Part shown: in pieces, positions 11,734 through 23,571 of the stretch
How the letters are laid out: each line of letters begins with the position of its first letter
Numbering within the stretch: position 1 is the stretch's first letter
From: Glandiceps talaboti
Lineage: Eukaryota; Hemichordata; Enteropneusta; Spengelidae
NCBI RefSeq assembly: GCF_964340395.1
Contig: NC_135549.1
Location: 32,384,832-32,446,831 of the forward strand
Reading direction: 5' to 3'
DNA: 62,000 bases
Translations under genes and position numbers: made by a program
The notes under the pieces: model-generated
Told to the model about the DNA's origin: nothing
Databases searched by the model: none
Seen by the model: the letters and a program-made list of their open reading frames with translations, nothing else

Positions 11734-13960
11734 ACAAATACAGATGACAAATACATACCAATCCCAGAAGTCAATACACAAAGGCACAATCTTGATTCAA
11801 AGAAAAATACATTTGGCGATGAACTGATACAATTATGTAGAACTAACCAACTGGTTATACTCAATGGTAGAAGTAATGGTAACAGAACTGATAACTTCAC
11901 TAAGTCTTGCTTTGAAAGAAATGGAATGAGTTCTGTTGATTATAGTCTTATTGACAGTACTTTGTATAAAACAGTCGTCAGTTTAAAGGTTCAGTTATTA
12001 CATCATGTACATACAACCAGGTAATGACCACTGTCAAATATCAACAATACTCAATATACCATGTAACATCAAAGAAACCAATGCCAATGAACATTTGCAA
12101 ACACATCCCAGACATTACAAATGGTCTGATTCGGTTAAAGAAATATACAACATATTTTTCAGAAGAGAAGACGGAAAAGGGCATGATAAATAATTTTGTG
12201 CAGTGAAATCACTCGGGAACAACAACAAATGAAGTGGCGAAATAATTCCAAACTCTCTTAAACAATATTGCAAAACAAGTGTGTGATAACCAAAACAAAG
12301 CAAAGAAAAACAAAAATATAAAGAAACATAAACTTCATGACACAATAATACCAATCCACAAAACAGGGGACAAACTTGATCCATCAAATCACAGAGGCAT
12401 ATCTACTAGTAGTAGTATTATTGGCAAGATGTTTGCAGTAATCCTGAACACAAGGCTAACACATTATCGCCGGCATGAGGGGATTGGCCGGCGACACAAA
12501 CCATGCATCTAGGCTAATCCCCTGAACGCGGAAAAATTCCCAGAGAGTAAATAAACTACCGATCAAGTGGAACAAGAGATCACAATGTTTATGGGATTAA
12601 AACCTTGGGGTTTAACACAGGAGCAAATAGTGATATTTTCAGACACAGTGATTCAGAGTAATAACCGATTGATATTGTCAGTATCAAGTTGTGAAGAATA
12701 TGTACCAAAATATGAAACACCAAGTTAAACTAGAGGGAAAACTAACACCAATATTTTACTTTAGATGACGGTGTTAAGCAAGGATGTCTGGTGAGTCCCA
12801 CTCTGTTTAACATCTACATCAATGATCTAGTCACAGAATTGACGAGAGATCAAGAAGACTACAACCCACGTTTAAACAAACAAACAAACAAACAAACAAA
12901 CAAACAAACCATCTCTTCACTGCTATTTGCCGATGACATCGTCCTTCTATCTAACTCTAGAGAAACAAACTCTACAACAACACCAGTAAATGGGGACTAG
13001 AAGTGAATACTGAGAAAACAAAATTATGATTTTACAAAATCCCACAAAAATCGGAAAACGGTTACACTTATCATAAACAGCTTTTGGAAAAGGTATATAG
13101 CTTCACCTACCTCGGTGTAACATTAACACTAATGGTACAGTAAATGAAACCATGCAAAGACTTGCAGACAAGACACATAAAGCTGAGAAATCTATTGCCT
13201 ACCTATTTTCAAGAAAAAATCTAAATGTAAATCTATAATCAAAGATCTTTGAATGTCTCCTAACACCGATATTAACGTATACAGCTGAAATGTGGGCAAT
13301 TAATACAATGGTGAAGAGCTGGGACAAAACAGAGACTGAAAAATACCATATAAAATGGTAAAGCTTAGACAAATTTTAAATGTTAACAACAAAACAAGTA
13401 GCATTGGGTGCAGAATGGAATTTGGTAGAATGCCACTTTTACCAACCATCCAAGTGAAAGCAATACACTACACTATAGAAATATAGAAGACAATAAGAAA
13501 GGACACATTTATCACGTCAAGAATTACAAGAACACAAAATGAAAGAAGAATGTGGAATTTCAAACATCACCACAAAGGAACCCTTTTCGAACATTTATTT
13601 TTGTAAAGATTATTTCATTACGAAAGGAACCAAAGACAATGATAGACAAGACTCAATGCTCAGACACACCACAAGACAGCTTAAATATTACAAAAGGTAT
13701 TTCAAAAGAAAAAAATCAATGTAAAATCTTCAACCAGTGGGCCTAAAGCCCACCAAACTGTACATCACATGTAACAACACGATTAACCAGAACATTTTGA
13801 CTGTCAAAAAGACGTAACATTAACCTAAATGCCGCCTTTCTTCTCAAAACAGATAGAGAATTAACTGAATTGGAAACAAACATCCTAGATGCACTGGCAG
13901 AACTTGGAAGCACAACCAGGCTCTGGAATACATTGTTGTGACAAACAATCATATTTTACA
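11734..13960 (+). mobile_element. Second decayed non-LTR retrotransposon (APE + RT)
   Basis: In order: an endonuclease segment with FGDELIQLCRTNQLVILNGR and then SSVDYSLID (about 11815-11955); an RT segment IIPIHKTGDKLDPSNHRGIS (about 12340-12400) with GKMFAVILNTRL; a QGCL-VSPTLFNIYINDL box (about 12779-12830); and the FADD active-site box at 12926-12937. A degenerate tail follows with YLGV (about 13107) and LADKTHKAEKSIAYLFSRKN (about 13157-13216). Frameshifts and stops are frequent, so no product is possible. An (AAAC)n tract of about 36 bp (12873-12910) has expanded inside the RT domain. The clade is not resolved; the endonuclease motif is of the CR1/L2-like type. It starts immediately after the GAT tract, so it is 5' truncated or joined there. 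Confidence 0.8.
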
Positions 13961-15822
13961 CACTACTTACATTGAAGTCACATCATAAATACCACCACCA
14001 TCATATTTTAACAACAACATTCACGGACAGTGTGAATGATAAGGTGAGATGGTACACTCAACAAAATGCATCGTTTTATTAAACAATTTTCTTACAATAT
14101 AAGTAGTTTTATTATTGTATTTTTGCATGTAAAGTACTCGTAAAAATAAATGTTTTGAGTGCTCATCTCAGTTTTACATCTCAAAACTCATAAAACAAAT
14201 TGACAATAATTTAATCTTCAATTTGGTCACAAAACTACGGATTGTAAAATGTGACCCTCCCCAAACATTGTAATGCAAAATATGACCTTCCCAAAAGAAC
14301 TGGTTTGTAAAATGTGACACCCCCCCCCCCCCGGCAATACTGATGGCCCCCTAACTGGGCTGCCGTTAGACTTATAATAGGCTTATTTTGAATTATCGCA
14401 AGGTGGGTGCCTGCCAGAAATGTGTTTGTGTATTTTTGACATGTCTTGGAATTGTAACTGACAGTATATGTATGTATATATATTATATATATCTCACTCT
14501 GGTTCTAGCGAGATTTTGTAGTTGGTGTGCCTAACTACATGTAACACACAGTTGAGCCAGCAGTTCGGAATCCGTCCAGAATCCATCTGCAAAAGCGAGA
14601 AGAGCGCCCTCAATTTTTGCATAATAGTATTACTCGAACTTCGAAGGGCCAAGCGATATTGAGTGGTTGACTTCGTGCCATAGTGGACGTCTTGGCCACA
14701 GGCTTGGATCCTGCTGATCATACAACGGATTGATGAGCTGTATATACAGTGACACTGGTCGTATTTATACAAGGACTTCTTTTGCTTTAGAGATAGTCAA
14801 CCATCTTTTTTATGCACCGGTGACCAGACCTCCTCATCATGTAATAATACTCCACTTACAACTGCGTAACCGATCACAGACAGGCGTGGCATATACATTC
14901 ATCTGCGGGGTATCCCCTACGTCACTTCTCCATCACCAGTTCAGACAGGATAACTTCCGCCTTGTCGCGACATTACCGACCAAGTAAGATAAAGAGGAAG
15001 CCAGAAGAGCATTTTCTCTGGGAGAATTGGTCAGGGAATTGGGAATTTCGTTAACTGTGTGTACAAAAACATGTTAGCTGTAATGAATAAGCTGTTCATG
15101 CATTACAGCGTATTGTTCCCAGGTTTTGGTAAGTCAAATTTTCAGTCTGTTTCAAGTTGACGATAAATCAGGTTGAGTACGGTACGATGACGAGGCTGTC
15201 CTGCTTGCAGACGAAGTAATTCGGAATAATTCAGGACTATTGGCCCTTCCTGTTATCCATTGACAATTTCAAAATCGCGTCCCGTACACCGTCTAGCGTC
15301 TGCAAGCACAACTAACCACTAACTAATCTATGACAGGCAATCAACAGTGCACAAATTAGGATACATACCTGTCCTAAATCTGACGTGATCTGGCCAGGGA
15401 TCTACAGGATCTCTCGTGCAAGTGATGGAAATGTATTTATGAAACAATTGATACTCCTGCTGATTTTAGATAAGAACTGTGTGATCACTGTGAAGGCACT
15501 GGGGATATAGCAATGGTGACAAAGTATTTCAACAACGTTACACCAAATAAGAAATAAATTAAATAAGAATTCTGAATAAGTGTAATGTTTACCACCATAA
15601 ACAGACAATTACTGTAATATTATTTACCACCATCAAGAACAAAACTACATCAATCTATGTTGTAAGTAGGCAACAGCTGACAAGAAACTCAATACGAGTA
15701 CTCCAAATAGTTACATGTATTGCGCATATCCTTTACTACTAGTAACATGTATATGACCTCGATCTCCTGATTCACAACATGGCGTAGACGTACAGCCGTT
15801 CTACGACCTTATTTGGCTGTTA
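13961..15822. other. Non-coding DNA upstream of the Ig-domain gene
   Basis: No exon is recognised. It contains C-rich tracts near 14265-14335 with repeated AAAATGTGAC motifs, a short TA-rich run near 14470-14492, and an 11-bp inverted pair GCTTGCAGACG (about 15200) / CGTCTGCAAGC (about 15297). It should contain the promoter and 5' UTR of the downstream gene if exon 1 is correct, but no TATA box or initiator can be called with confidence. Confidence 0.45.
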
Positions 15823-16068
15823 ATGAAAGGATCTATTTATAGCTCAACTCTTTTGAATTTATTTTCAGCATTTTTAGTTTCAACTCAAAATTTCAGTTGT
15901 CATCTATATAATGAACGGTTAGAACAAGTGTTCTTTGACTGCATGGACCACACTTCAACCAATAGTAAACTGTACATGAGTAGTAATGAAGAACCATTAC
16001 CAGACGGCCCTCAATGGATCATCCAGTCTCCAGATGTCGGACCAGACAAACAGAATGAAGTTTACAAG
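15823..16068 (+). CDS. Exon 1: signal peptide and start of Cys-module copy 1
   Basis: ATG at 15823 opens 82 codons ending in EVYK at a GTAACT donor, phase 0. Residues 1-22 have Lys2 and a hydrophobic stretch (LLNLFSAFLV) typical of a signal peptide. The mature part follows with NFSC (an N-glycosylation site), then C26-x2-Y29-x10-C40 and LP-x4-W (59-65). The same three elements start exon 6 with identical spacing, which supports this as coding. An alternative start of the exon at an internal acceptor (TTTTCAG at 15862-15868 or ATTTCAG near 15896) would remove the signal peptide and require an upstream exon. I prefer the ATG because the leader looks functional. Confidence 0.75.
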
Positions 16069-16690
16069 GTAACTCGCACCATATTACATCTCTTCAAAGT
16101 AATTGGATTGTCACTTTGAACACAGTATACTTGTAAGTGAGTAAACATCCAAAAAATGTATGCAAATATCCCTAGTAACCATGCCCATAGCAATAACCAA
16201 ATGGTGGTGTATTTCACAAAGATAACAGGGATTCTTAGACAAGTGAACAAATATTCAAAAAATTGTAAGCAAATATGCCTAGCAACAAGACCATGACTGT
16301 ATCATAGCAACAGCCAAATTATCACAGATATTACAAAGATAACAACAGTGATTAATAGACAAGTGAATAAACATTCAAAAAATGGATGCAAATATACCTA
16401 TAAACATGACCATGCCCATAGCAACAGCCATATGATCACGTATATTGCAAAGGTAACATCAGGGATTCATAGATAAGTGAACGAACATTCAAAAACTGTT
16501 TGCAAATATGGCTAGCAACATGACCATGCCCATAGCAACAGGCAAATGATCTTGCACATTGAAAAGATAACAACGGGGTTGGATAGGCAACTGGACAATA
16601 GCAAATGAACACCTATACCTAACATGGATCAGCATGTGGGTTAACAGTTTTATAAACTGTATAGTTGTGTTACAATGCCATTGCTGATAT
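16069..16690. mobile_element. Intron 1 start: one 43-bp unit, then interspersed repeat copy E
   Basis: A single unit of the downstream 43-bp minisatellite is present at about 16094-16132. It is broken by 16133-16690, the 3' part of an unclassified interspersed repeat. That repeat is itself built of about four degenerate segments of roughly 110-125 bp with GTATGCAAATATGCCTAGCA, CCCATAGCAACAGCCAAATG and ATTGCAAAGATAACA. It ends in TTGTGTTACAATGCCATTG and then returns to the 43-bp array. Related copies lie at 27850-28950, 32133-32465, 36275-37060 and 53587-54325. Confidence 0.7.
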
Positions 16691-19648
16691 ACAAGTAATT
16701 GGATTGTCACTTTGAATACAGTACTTGTAGTATACATTGGATTGTCACTTTGAATACAGTACTTGTAGTATACAAGTAATTGGATTGTCACTTTGAACAC
16801 CGTACTTGTACTATACAAGTAATTGGATTGTCACTTTGAATACAGTACTTGTAGTATACAAGTAATTGGATTGTCACTTTGAATACAGTACTTGTAGTAT
16901 ACAAGTAATTGGATTGTCACTTTGAATACAGTACTTGTAGTATACAAGTAATTGGATTGTCACTTTGAATACAGTACTTGTAGTATACAAGTAATTGGAT
17001 TGTCACTTTGAATACAGTACTTGTAGTATACAAGTAATTGGATTGTCACTTTGAATACAGTACTTGTGGTATACAAGTAATTGGATTGTCACTTTGAATA
17101 CAGTACTTGTAGTATACAAGTAATTGGATTGTCACTTTGAATACAGTACTTGTAGTATACAAGTAATTGGATTGTCACTTTGAATACAGTACTTGTAGTA
17201 TACAAGTAATTGGATTGTCACTTTGAATACAGTATTTGTAGTATACAAGTAATTGGATTGTCACTTTGAATACAGTACTTGTAGTATACAAGTAATTGGA
17301 TTGTCACTTTGAATACAGTACTTGTAGTATACAAGTAATTGGATTGTCACTTTGAATACAGTACTTGTAGTATACAAGTAATTGGATTGTCACTTTGAAT
17401 ACAGTACATGTAGTATACAAGTAATTGGATTGTCACTTTGAATACAGTACTTGTAGTATACAAGTAATTGGATTGTCACTTTGAATACAGTACTTGTAGT
17501 ATACAAGTAATTGGATTGTCACTTTGAATACAGTACTTGTAGTATACATTGGATTGTCACTTTGAATACAGTACTTGTAGTATACATTGGATTGTCACTT
17601 TGAATACAGTACATGTAGTATACAAGTAATTGGATTGTCACTTTGAATACAGTACTTGTAGTATACAAGTAATTGGATTGTCACTTTGAATACAGTACTT
17701 GTAGTATACAAGTAATTGGATTGTCACTTTGAACACCGTACTTGTAGTATACAAGTAATTGGATTGTCACTTTGAATACAGTACTTATAGTATACAAGTA
17801 ATTGGATTGTCACTTTGAATACAGTACTTGTACTATACAAGTAATTGGATTGTCACTTTGAATACAGTACTTGTAGTATACAAGTAATTGGATTGTCACT
17901 TTGAACACCGTACTTGTAGTATACAAGTAATTGGATTGTCACTTTGAACACCGTACTTGTAGTATACAAGTAATTGGATTGTCATTTTGAATACAGTACT
18001 TGTAGTATACAAGTAATTGGATTGTCATTTTGAATACAGTACTTGTAGTATACAAGTAATTGGATTGTCATTTTGAATACAGTACTTGTAGTATACAAGT
18101 AATTGGATTGTCACTTTGAATACAGTATTTGTAGTATACAAGTAATTGGATTGTCATTTTGAATACAGTACTTGTAGTATACAAGTAATTGGATTGTCAC
18201 TTTGAATACAGTACTTGTAGTATACAAGTAATTGGATTGTCATTTTGAACACAGTACTTGTAGTATACAAGTAATTGGATTGTCACTTTGAATACAGTAC
18301 TTGTGGTATACAAGTAATTGGATTGTCACTTTGAATACAGTACTTGTAGTATACAAGTAATTGGATTGTCATTTTGAATACAGTACTTGTAGTATACAAG
18401 TAATTGGATTGTCACTTTGAATACAGTACTTGTGGTATACAAGTAATTGGATTGTCACTTTGAATACAGTACTTGTAGTATACAAGTAATTGGATTGTCA
18501 TTTTGAACACAGTACTTGTAGTATACAAGTAATTGGATTGTCACGTTGAATACAGTACTTGTAGTATACAAGTAATTGGATTGTCACTTTGAACACCGTA
18601 CTTGTAGTATACAAGTAATTGGATTGTCACTTTGAATACAGTACTTGTGGTATACAAGTAATTGGATTGTCACTTTGAATACAGTACTTGTAGTATACAA
18701 GTAATTGGATTGTCACTTTGAACACCGTACTTGTAGTATACAAGTAATTGGATTGTCACTTTGAATACAGTATTTGTAGTATACAAGTAATTGGATTGTC
18801 ACTTTGAATACAGTATTTGTAGTATACAAGTAATTGGATTGTCACTTTGAATACAGTACTTGTAGTATACAAGTAATTGGATTGTCACTTTGAATACAGT
18901 ACTTGTACTATACAAGTAATTGGATTGTCACTTTGAATACAGTACTTGTAGTATACAAGTAATTGGATTGTCACTTTGAATACAGTACTTGTAGTATACA
19001 AGTAATTGGATTGTCACTTTGAATACAGTACTTGTAGTATACAAGTAATTGGATTGTCACTTTGAATACAGTACTTGTAGTATACAAGTAATTGGATTGT
19101 CACTTTGAATACAGTACTTGTAGTATACAAGTAATTGGATTGTCACTTTGAATACAGTATTTGTAGTATACATTGGATTGTCACTTTGTATACAGTACTT
19201 GTAGTATACAAGTAATTGGATTGTCACTTTGAATACAGTACTTGTAGTATACATTGGATTGTCACTTTGAACACCGTACTTGTAGTATACAAGTAATTGG
19301 ATTGTCACTTTGAATACAGTACTTGTAGTATACAAGTAATTGGATTGTCACTTTGAATACAGTACTTGTAGTATACAAGTAATTGGATTGTCACTTTGAA
19401 TACAGTACTTGTAGTATACAAGTAATTGGATTGTCACTTTGAACACAGTACTTGTAGTATACAAGTAATTGGATTGTCACTTTGAACACAGTACTTGTAG
19501 TATACAAGTAATTGGATTGTCATTTTGAATACAGTACTTGTAGTATACAAGTAATTGGATTGTCACTTTGAATACAGTACTAGTAGTATACAAGTAATTG
19601 GATTGTCACTTTGAATACAGTACTAGTAGTATACAAGTAATTGGATTG
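16691..19648. repeat. Minisatellite 2, 43-bp unit, about 69 copies
   Basis: Tandem units AATTGGATTGTCACTTTGAA + TACAGTACTTGTAGTATACA + AGT, very similar to one another. A 35-bp variant (loss of CAAGTAAT) recurs near 16735, 17545, 17583, 19170 and 19248. Each full unit contains ACTTGTA-GTA-TACAAGT, a 7-bp inverted repeat with a 3-nt loop. It lies wholly in intron 1. The open frames through it are repeat artefacts. Confidence 0.97.
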
Positions 19649-19826
19649 TCTCTCTGGACACTTCTTGAAACGTCAATGTAAAACAACATTATGCCAAGTC
19701 ATTGTTTGTAACTCAATAAATTGCAAAAGATTAATATATTTTTGAAATGTTTATTATTGTACGTAAAATATCAAACTTTTTAAAACATTCTTTAGATTTT
19801 TGCAATGTAGTGAGTAACAGACACAG

Positions 19827-20738
19827 ACTTTGTCTCTAAGCAATTACTCCTGACTTTGTAAACAATTACCCATTGACTTTGTAAACAATTACTCCTGACT
19901 TTGTAAACACTTACCCATTGACTTTGTAAACATTCACCCATCGACTTTGTAAACAATTATTCCTGACTTTGTAAACACCTGCCCATTGACTTTGTAAACA
20001 ATTACCCAATGACTTTGTAAACATTTACACATTGACTTTGTAAACACTTACCCATTGACTTTGTAAACATTTACCCATTGACTTTGTAAACACTTACCCA
20101 ATGACTTTGTAAACATTTACCCATTGACTTTGTAAACACTTACCCAATGACTATGTAAACATTTACACATTGACTTTGTAAACACTTACCCATTGACTTT
20201 GTAAACATTTACCCATTGACTTTGTAAACACTTACCCATTGACTTTGTAAACATTTACCCAATGACTTTGTAAACATTTACCCATTGACTTTGCAAACAT
20301 TTACCCATTGACTTTGTAAACACTTACCCATTGACTTTGTAAACACTTATCCATTGACTTTGTAAACACTTACCCATTGACTTTGTAAACATTTACCCAT
20401 TGACTTTGTAAACACTTACCCATTGACTTTGTAAACATTTACCCATTGACTTTGCAAACATTTCCCCAATGACTTTGCAAACATTTACCCATTGACTTTG
20501 CAAACATTTACCCATTGACTTTGTAAACACTTACCCATTGACTTTGTAAACATTTATCCATTGACTTTGTAAACACTTACCCATTGACTTTGTAAACAAT
20601 TACCCATTGACTTTGTAAACACTTACCCATTGACTTTGTAAACATTTACCCATTGACTTTGCAAACATTTACCCATTGACTTTCTAAACATTTATCCATT
20701 AACTTTGTAAACAATTACTCCTGACTTTGTAAACAAAT
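19827..20738. repeat. Minisatellite 3, 23-bp unit, about 39 copies
   Basis: Units of the form GACTTTGTAAACATTTACCC + ATT (variants CACTTA, CAATTA, TTTGCAAAC). It lies in intron 1, ending about 170 bp before the exon 2 acceptor. Confidence 0.95.
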
Positions 20739-20910
20739 AGTGCCCTTGAACAGTGTACATGACATAACCTGCAAACTCAGATAATGTACAAATTCTTTAC
20801 TGCATTCATATAATTGTGTATTTTGTATGCACGTGATACTTTGAAAACAAAAAAAAAGTTTCTACCGCATCAAAAAGTTATCTTGTTTGTTGAATCTATT
20901 CTTTTCACAG

Positions 20911-21030
20911 ATAGGGATAGCTTACAAGTATTTGGTAACAAATGGGCATATACGCAATGACAATGGTATTCCTGGGCCATTTAATATTACAGTTCAAGCC
21001 AGTCCAGGAAGTGTATCTGTATCTCAACCA
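20911..21030 (+). CDS. Exon 2: Cys-module copy 1, beta-rich part
   Basis: Forty codons between a CTTTTCACAG acceptor and a GTAAGT donor, phase 0 at both ends (residues 83-122). It has alternating hydrophobic residues (IGIAYKYLV, FNITV, SVSVS) that suggest beta strands, and one N-glycosylation site (NIT). It has no cysteines. The counterpart in copy 2 is probably the FKVVLEVV stretch in exon 6. It is accepted as an exon because both splice sites are good and the frame joins its neighbours without a stop. Confidence 0.8.
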
Positions 21031-21717
21031 GTAAGTGGAACATTCATTGTTTTCTCAGTTGTAAAGATCTATTGTGCTAACAAGCTATGCCGACTCTGTT
21101 GAAAACTGGGATAAAAGCCAACTGCATGGCCACCATTTCACATGCAAGTGTTGTAAGAGTGCACCCCAGAGTTGTAAAAGTAAGAGCTAAAATTCGGTCA
21201 TGGCCGCCAATCATTTGACAATGCACAATGTCTGGAAAAAAAGTCTTAATAGTGGTTAATTCCTTTATTTGTTATGAAAGGAAATGTCCTCAATTGTTTT
21301 TTGTTAACTTGTCCCAGTTACTAGTAGTCTTGCATGTATTTACCTCTGAGTCACTGTTTTGCTATCAATTTACGAAGTGATTGAAAACAGTGAGGTGAAT
21401 ACATGGGTTACTCAGGTCATTATTTAATATGAAAGAATGCACTTGTGTCTAAAAAATATTATATATTATATATTATACTCATAGAGATTGAAAAGAACCT
21501 GGAGACTTGAACAAGTCTAAGGTATAAGTGTGTGATAGCTATAGGTCAGAATTTAATGTGCATTCCAAAATTGAATCTGAATAATTAATATTTTGTCAAA
21601 GGTTTGTTAATTTCAACAATTTCGAAGAAACTCTTTTCAAAGTAATAATATTTATAAGATATTTGTTTCTAGTTTCCCTCATGTCAAATGACAACTTTGT
21701 TGATTTCTATCTTCTAG
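21031..21717. other. Intron 2, no repeats of note
   Basis: A 687-bp GT-AG intron, the only one here without a minisatellite. It contains a short TATATTA run near 21462-21478 and otherwise AT-rich sequence. Confidence 0.75.
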
Positions 21718-22075
21718 GTGCCAATACTTAATGTTACTATGACGACTCAGTCTCCCGAGCTATCATATTTTTATATTGATTTGCCTGTCCCAGTACCACT
21801 GTTATCAAAACAAATAGTGAACATAAATGTGGTACTTGTCAATGCACAGAAGGAAAAGATACCAGTATTAAATGAGGGAAATTCGTGTCCAAAGTGTATT
21901 GAACTGCAGAACAGAGTGTATTTAAGTAACTGTTATGAAGATAATACAAACTGTTTGATAGCATATGACCATTGGAAAGCTTACCACAAAGTAGCTGAAG
22001 AATATGGAATACAATGTCACAGTGAACAAGATGGTTTTATTAACAACTTGATAGCACTATATGACAAGTGTTTTG
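21718..22075 (+). CDS. Exon 3: Cys-rich end of module copy 1
   Basis: Starts after CTATCTTCTAG (phase 0) and ends in TTTTG before GTAAGT (phase 1), residues 123-241 plus a split codon. A beta-rich stretch (ILNVTMTT, FYIDLPV, VNINVVLVNA) leads into six cysteines spaced C179-x2-C182-x11-C194-x6-C201-x2-AY-x2-W208-x13-C222-x17-C240. The end of exon 6 has the same order and nearly the same spacing. The stretch around residues 122-178 resembles my memory of the second half of a WIF domain, but the cysteine pattern upstream does not fit, so I treat this as a weak alternative. An I-set Ig domain follows directly. Confidence 0.88.
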
Positions 22076-22269
22076 GTAAGTGCACAACTTACAATGTAAT
22101 ATTTAAATTTCAAATTGCAGTCACGATGTCATAGGCTTTACCGTGCCAGTTGTTTGCCCAAACTTCAACCTTATTTATGCCTTTAGATTTCCAACCTTAG
22201 ACCAGGACCACAAGCCTTGGGTTTCCATTAGAACAGCATTATCCAGTTTGATGCATCCATATGACGTTG

Positions 22270-23356
22270 CCCCCCTCCTATTTTGACCTGTGAGCTTTCC
22301 CCCTCATATTTTGACCTGTGAGCTTTCCCCTTCCTATTTTGACCTGTGAGCTTTCCCCCTCATATTTTGACCTGTGAGCCTTCCTTCTCATATTTTGACC
22401 TGTAAGCTTCCCCCTCCTATTTTGACCTGTGAGCTTCCCCCTCATACTTTGACATGAGTTTCCCCTCATATTTTGACCTGTGAGCCTTCCTTCTCATATT
22501 TTGACCTGTAAGCTTCCCCCTCCTATTTTGACCTGTGAGCTTCCCCCTCATACTTTGACATGAGTTTCCCCTCCTATTTTGACCAGTGAGCTCCCCCCTC
22601 ATACTTTGACCTGTAAGCTTCCCCCTCCTATTTTGACCTGTGAGCTTCCCCCTCATACTTTGACATGAGTTTCCCCTCCTATTTTGACCAGTGAGCTCCC
22701 CCTCATACTTTGACCTGTGAGCTTTCCCCTCCTATTTTGACCAGTGAGCTCCCCCCTCATACTTTGACCTGTGAGCTTTCCCCCTCATATTTTGACCTGT
22801 GAGCTTTCCCCCTCATATTTTGACCTGTGAGCTTTCCCCCTCATATTTTGACCTGTGAGCTTTCCCCCTCATATTTTGACCTGTGAGCTTTCCCCCTCAT
22901 ATTTTGACCTGTGAGCTTCCCCCTCATATTTTGACCTGTGAGCTTTCCCCTCCTATTTTAACCTGTAAGCTTCCCCCTCCTATTTTGACCTGTGAGCTTC
23001 CCCCTCATACTTTGACATGAGTTTCCCCTCCTATTTTGACCAGTGAGCTCCCCCCTCATACTTTGACCTGTAAGCTTCCCCCTCCTATTTTGACCTGTGA
23101 GCTTCCCCCTCATACTTTGACATGAGTTTCCCCTCCTATTTTGACCAGTGAGCTCCCCCTCATACTTTGACCTGTGAGCTTTCCCCTCCTATTTTGACCA
23201 GTGAGCTCCCCCCTCATACTTTGACCTGTGAGCTTTCCCCCTCATATTTTGACCTGTGAGCTTTCCCCCTCATATTTTGACCTGTGAGCTTCCCCCTCAT
23301 ATTTTGACCTGTGAGCTTTCCCCCTCATATTTTGACGAGTGAGTTTCCCCCTCCTA
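22270..23356. repeat. Minisatellite 4, about 28-bp unit, about 39 copies
   Basis: Pyrimidine-rich units CCCCCTCATATTTTGACCTG + TGAGCTTT in intron 3, starting about 195 bp after the exon 3 donor. A multi-unit pattern with CATACTTTGACATGAGTTTC recurs near 22445, 22550, 22657, 23005 and 23110, showing higher-order duplication. Minus-strand open frames (Arg/Gly/Lys-rich) are artefacts. Confidence 0.95.
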
Positions 23357-23571
23357 ATTAGTGATATGCCACATAGTAGTGAAGTATTTTGCAATCTGAT
23401 AATGGATGAAGGAACTAATGGAAAGGACTTGTACATCTGAAATACAAGATGTATCTGTATCAGTGGAATTGTATAGCATTCATTATTGTTTGTTCATATC
23501 TATATATCATATCTTATTATTCTAGCACATATCACAGTGATAAGATAACACAATTTGTTTATTGCTACTGA

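Noticed and set aside
11590-12024. Open frames of poly-His, poly-Met, poly-Ile or poly-Val
   Set aside because: They arise from the GAT trinucleotide tract on either strand and have no independent support.
12474-12500. CGCCGGC/GCCGGCG stem as a regulatory RNA or terminator
   Set aside because: It is a 7-bp stem inside a dead LINE, in an animal genome where such terminators do not apply; probably a local insertion or chance.
13961-15822. Promoter of the Ig-domain gene
   Set aside because: A promoter may be here, but I see no TATA box, initiator or CpG-rich block that I can defend from sequence alone.
22278-23436. Minus-strand frames with repeated Arg-Gly-Lys-Leu-Thr-Gly-Gln
   Set aside because: Translation of minisatellite 4 in a frame that happens to stay open; no start context, no splice sites, and stops appear where unit length shifts.
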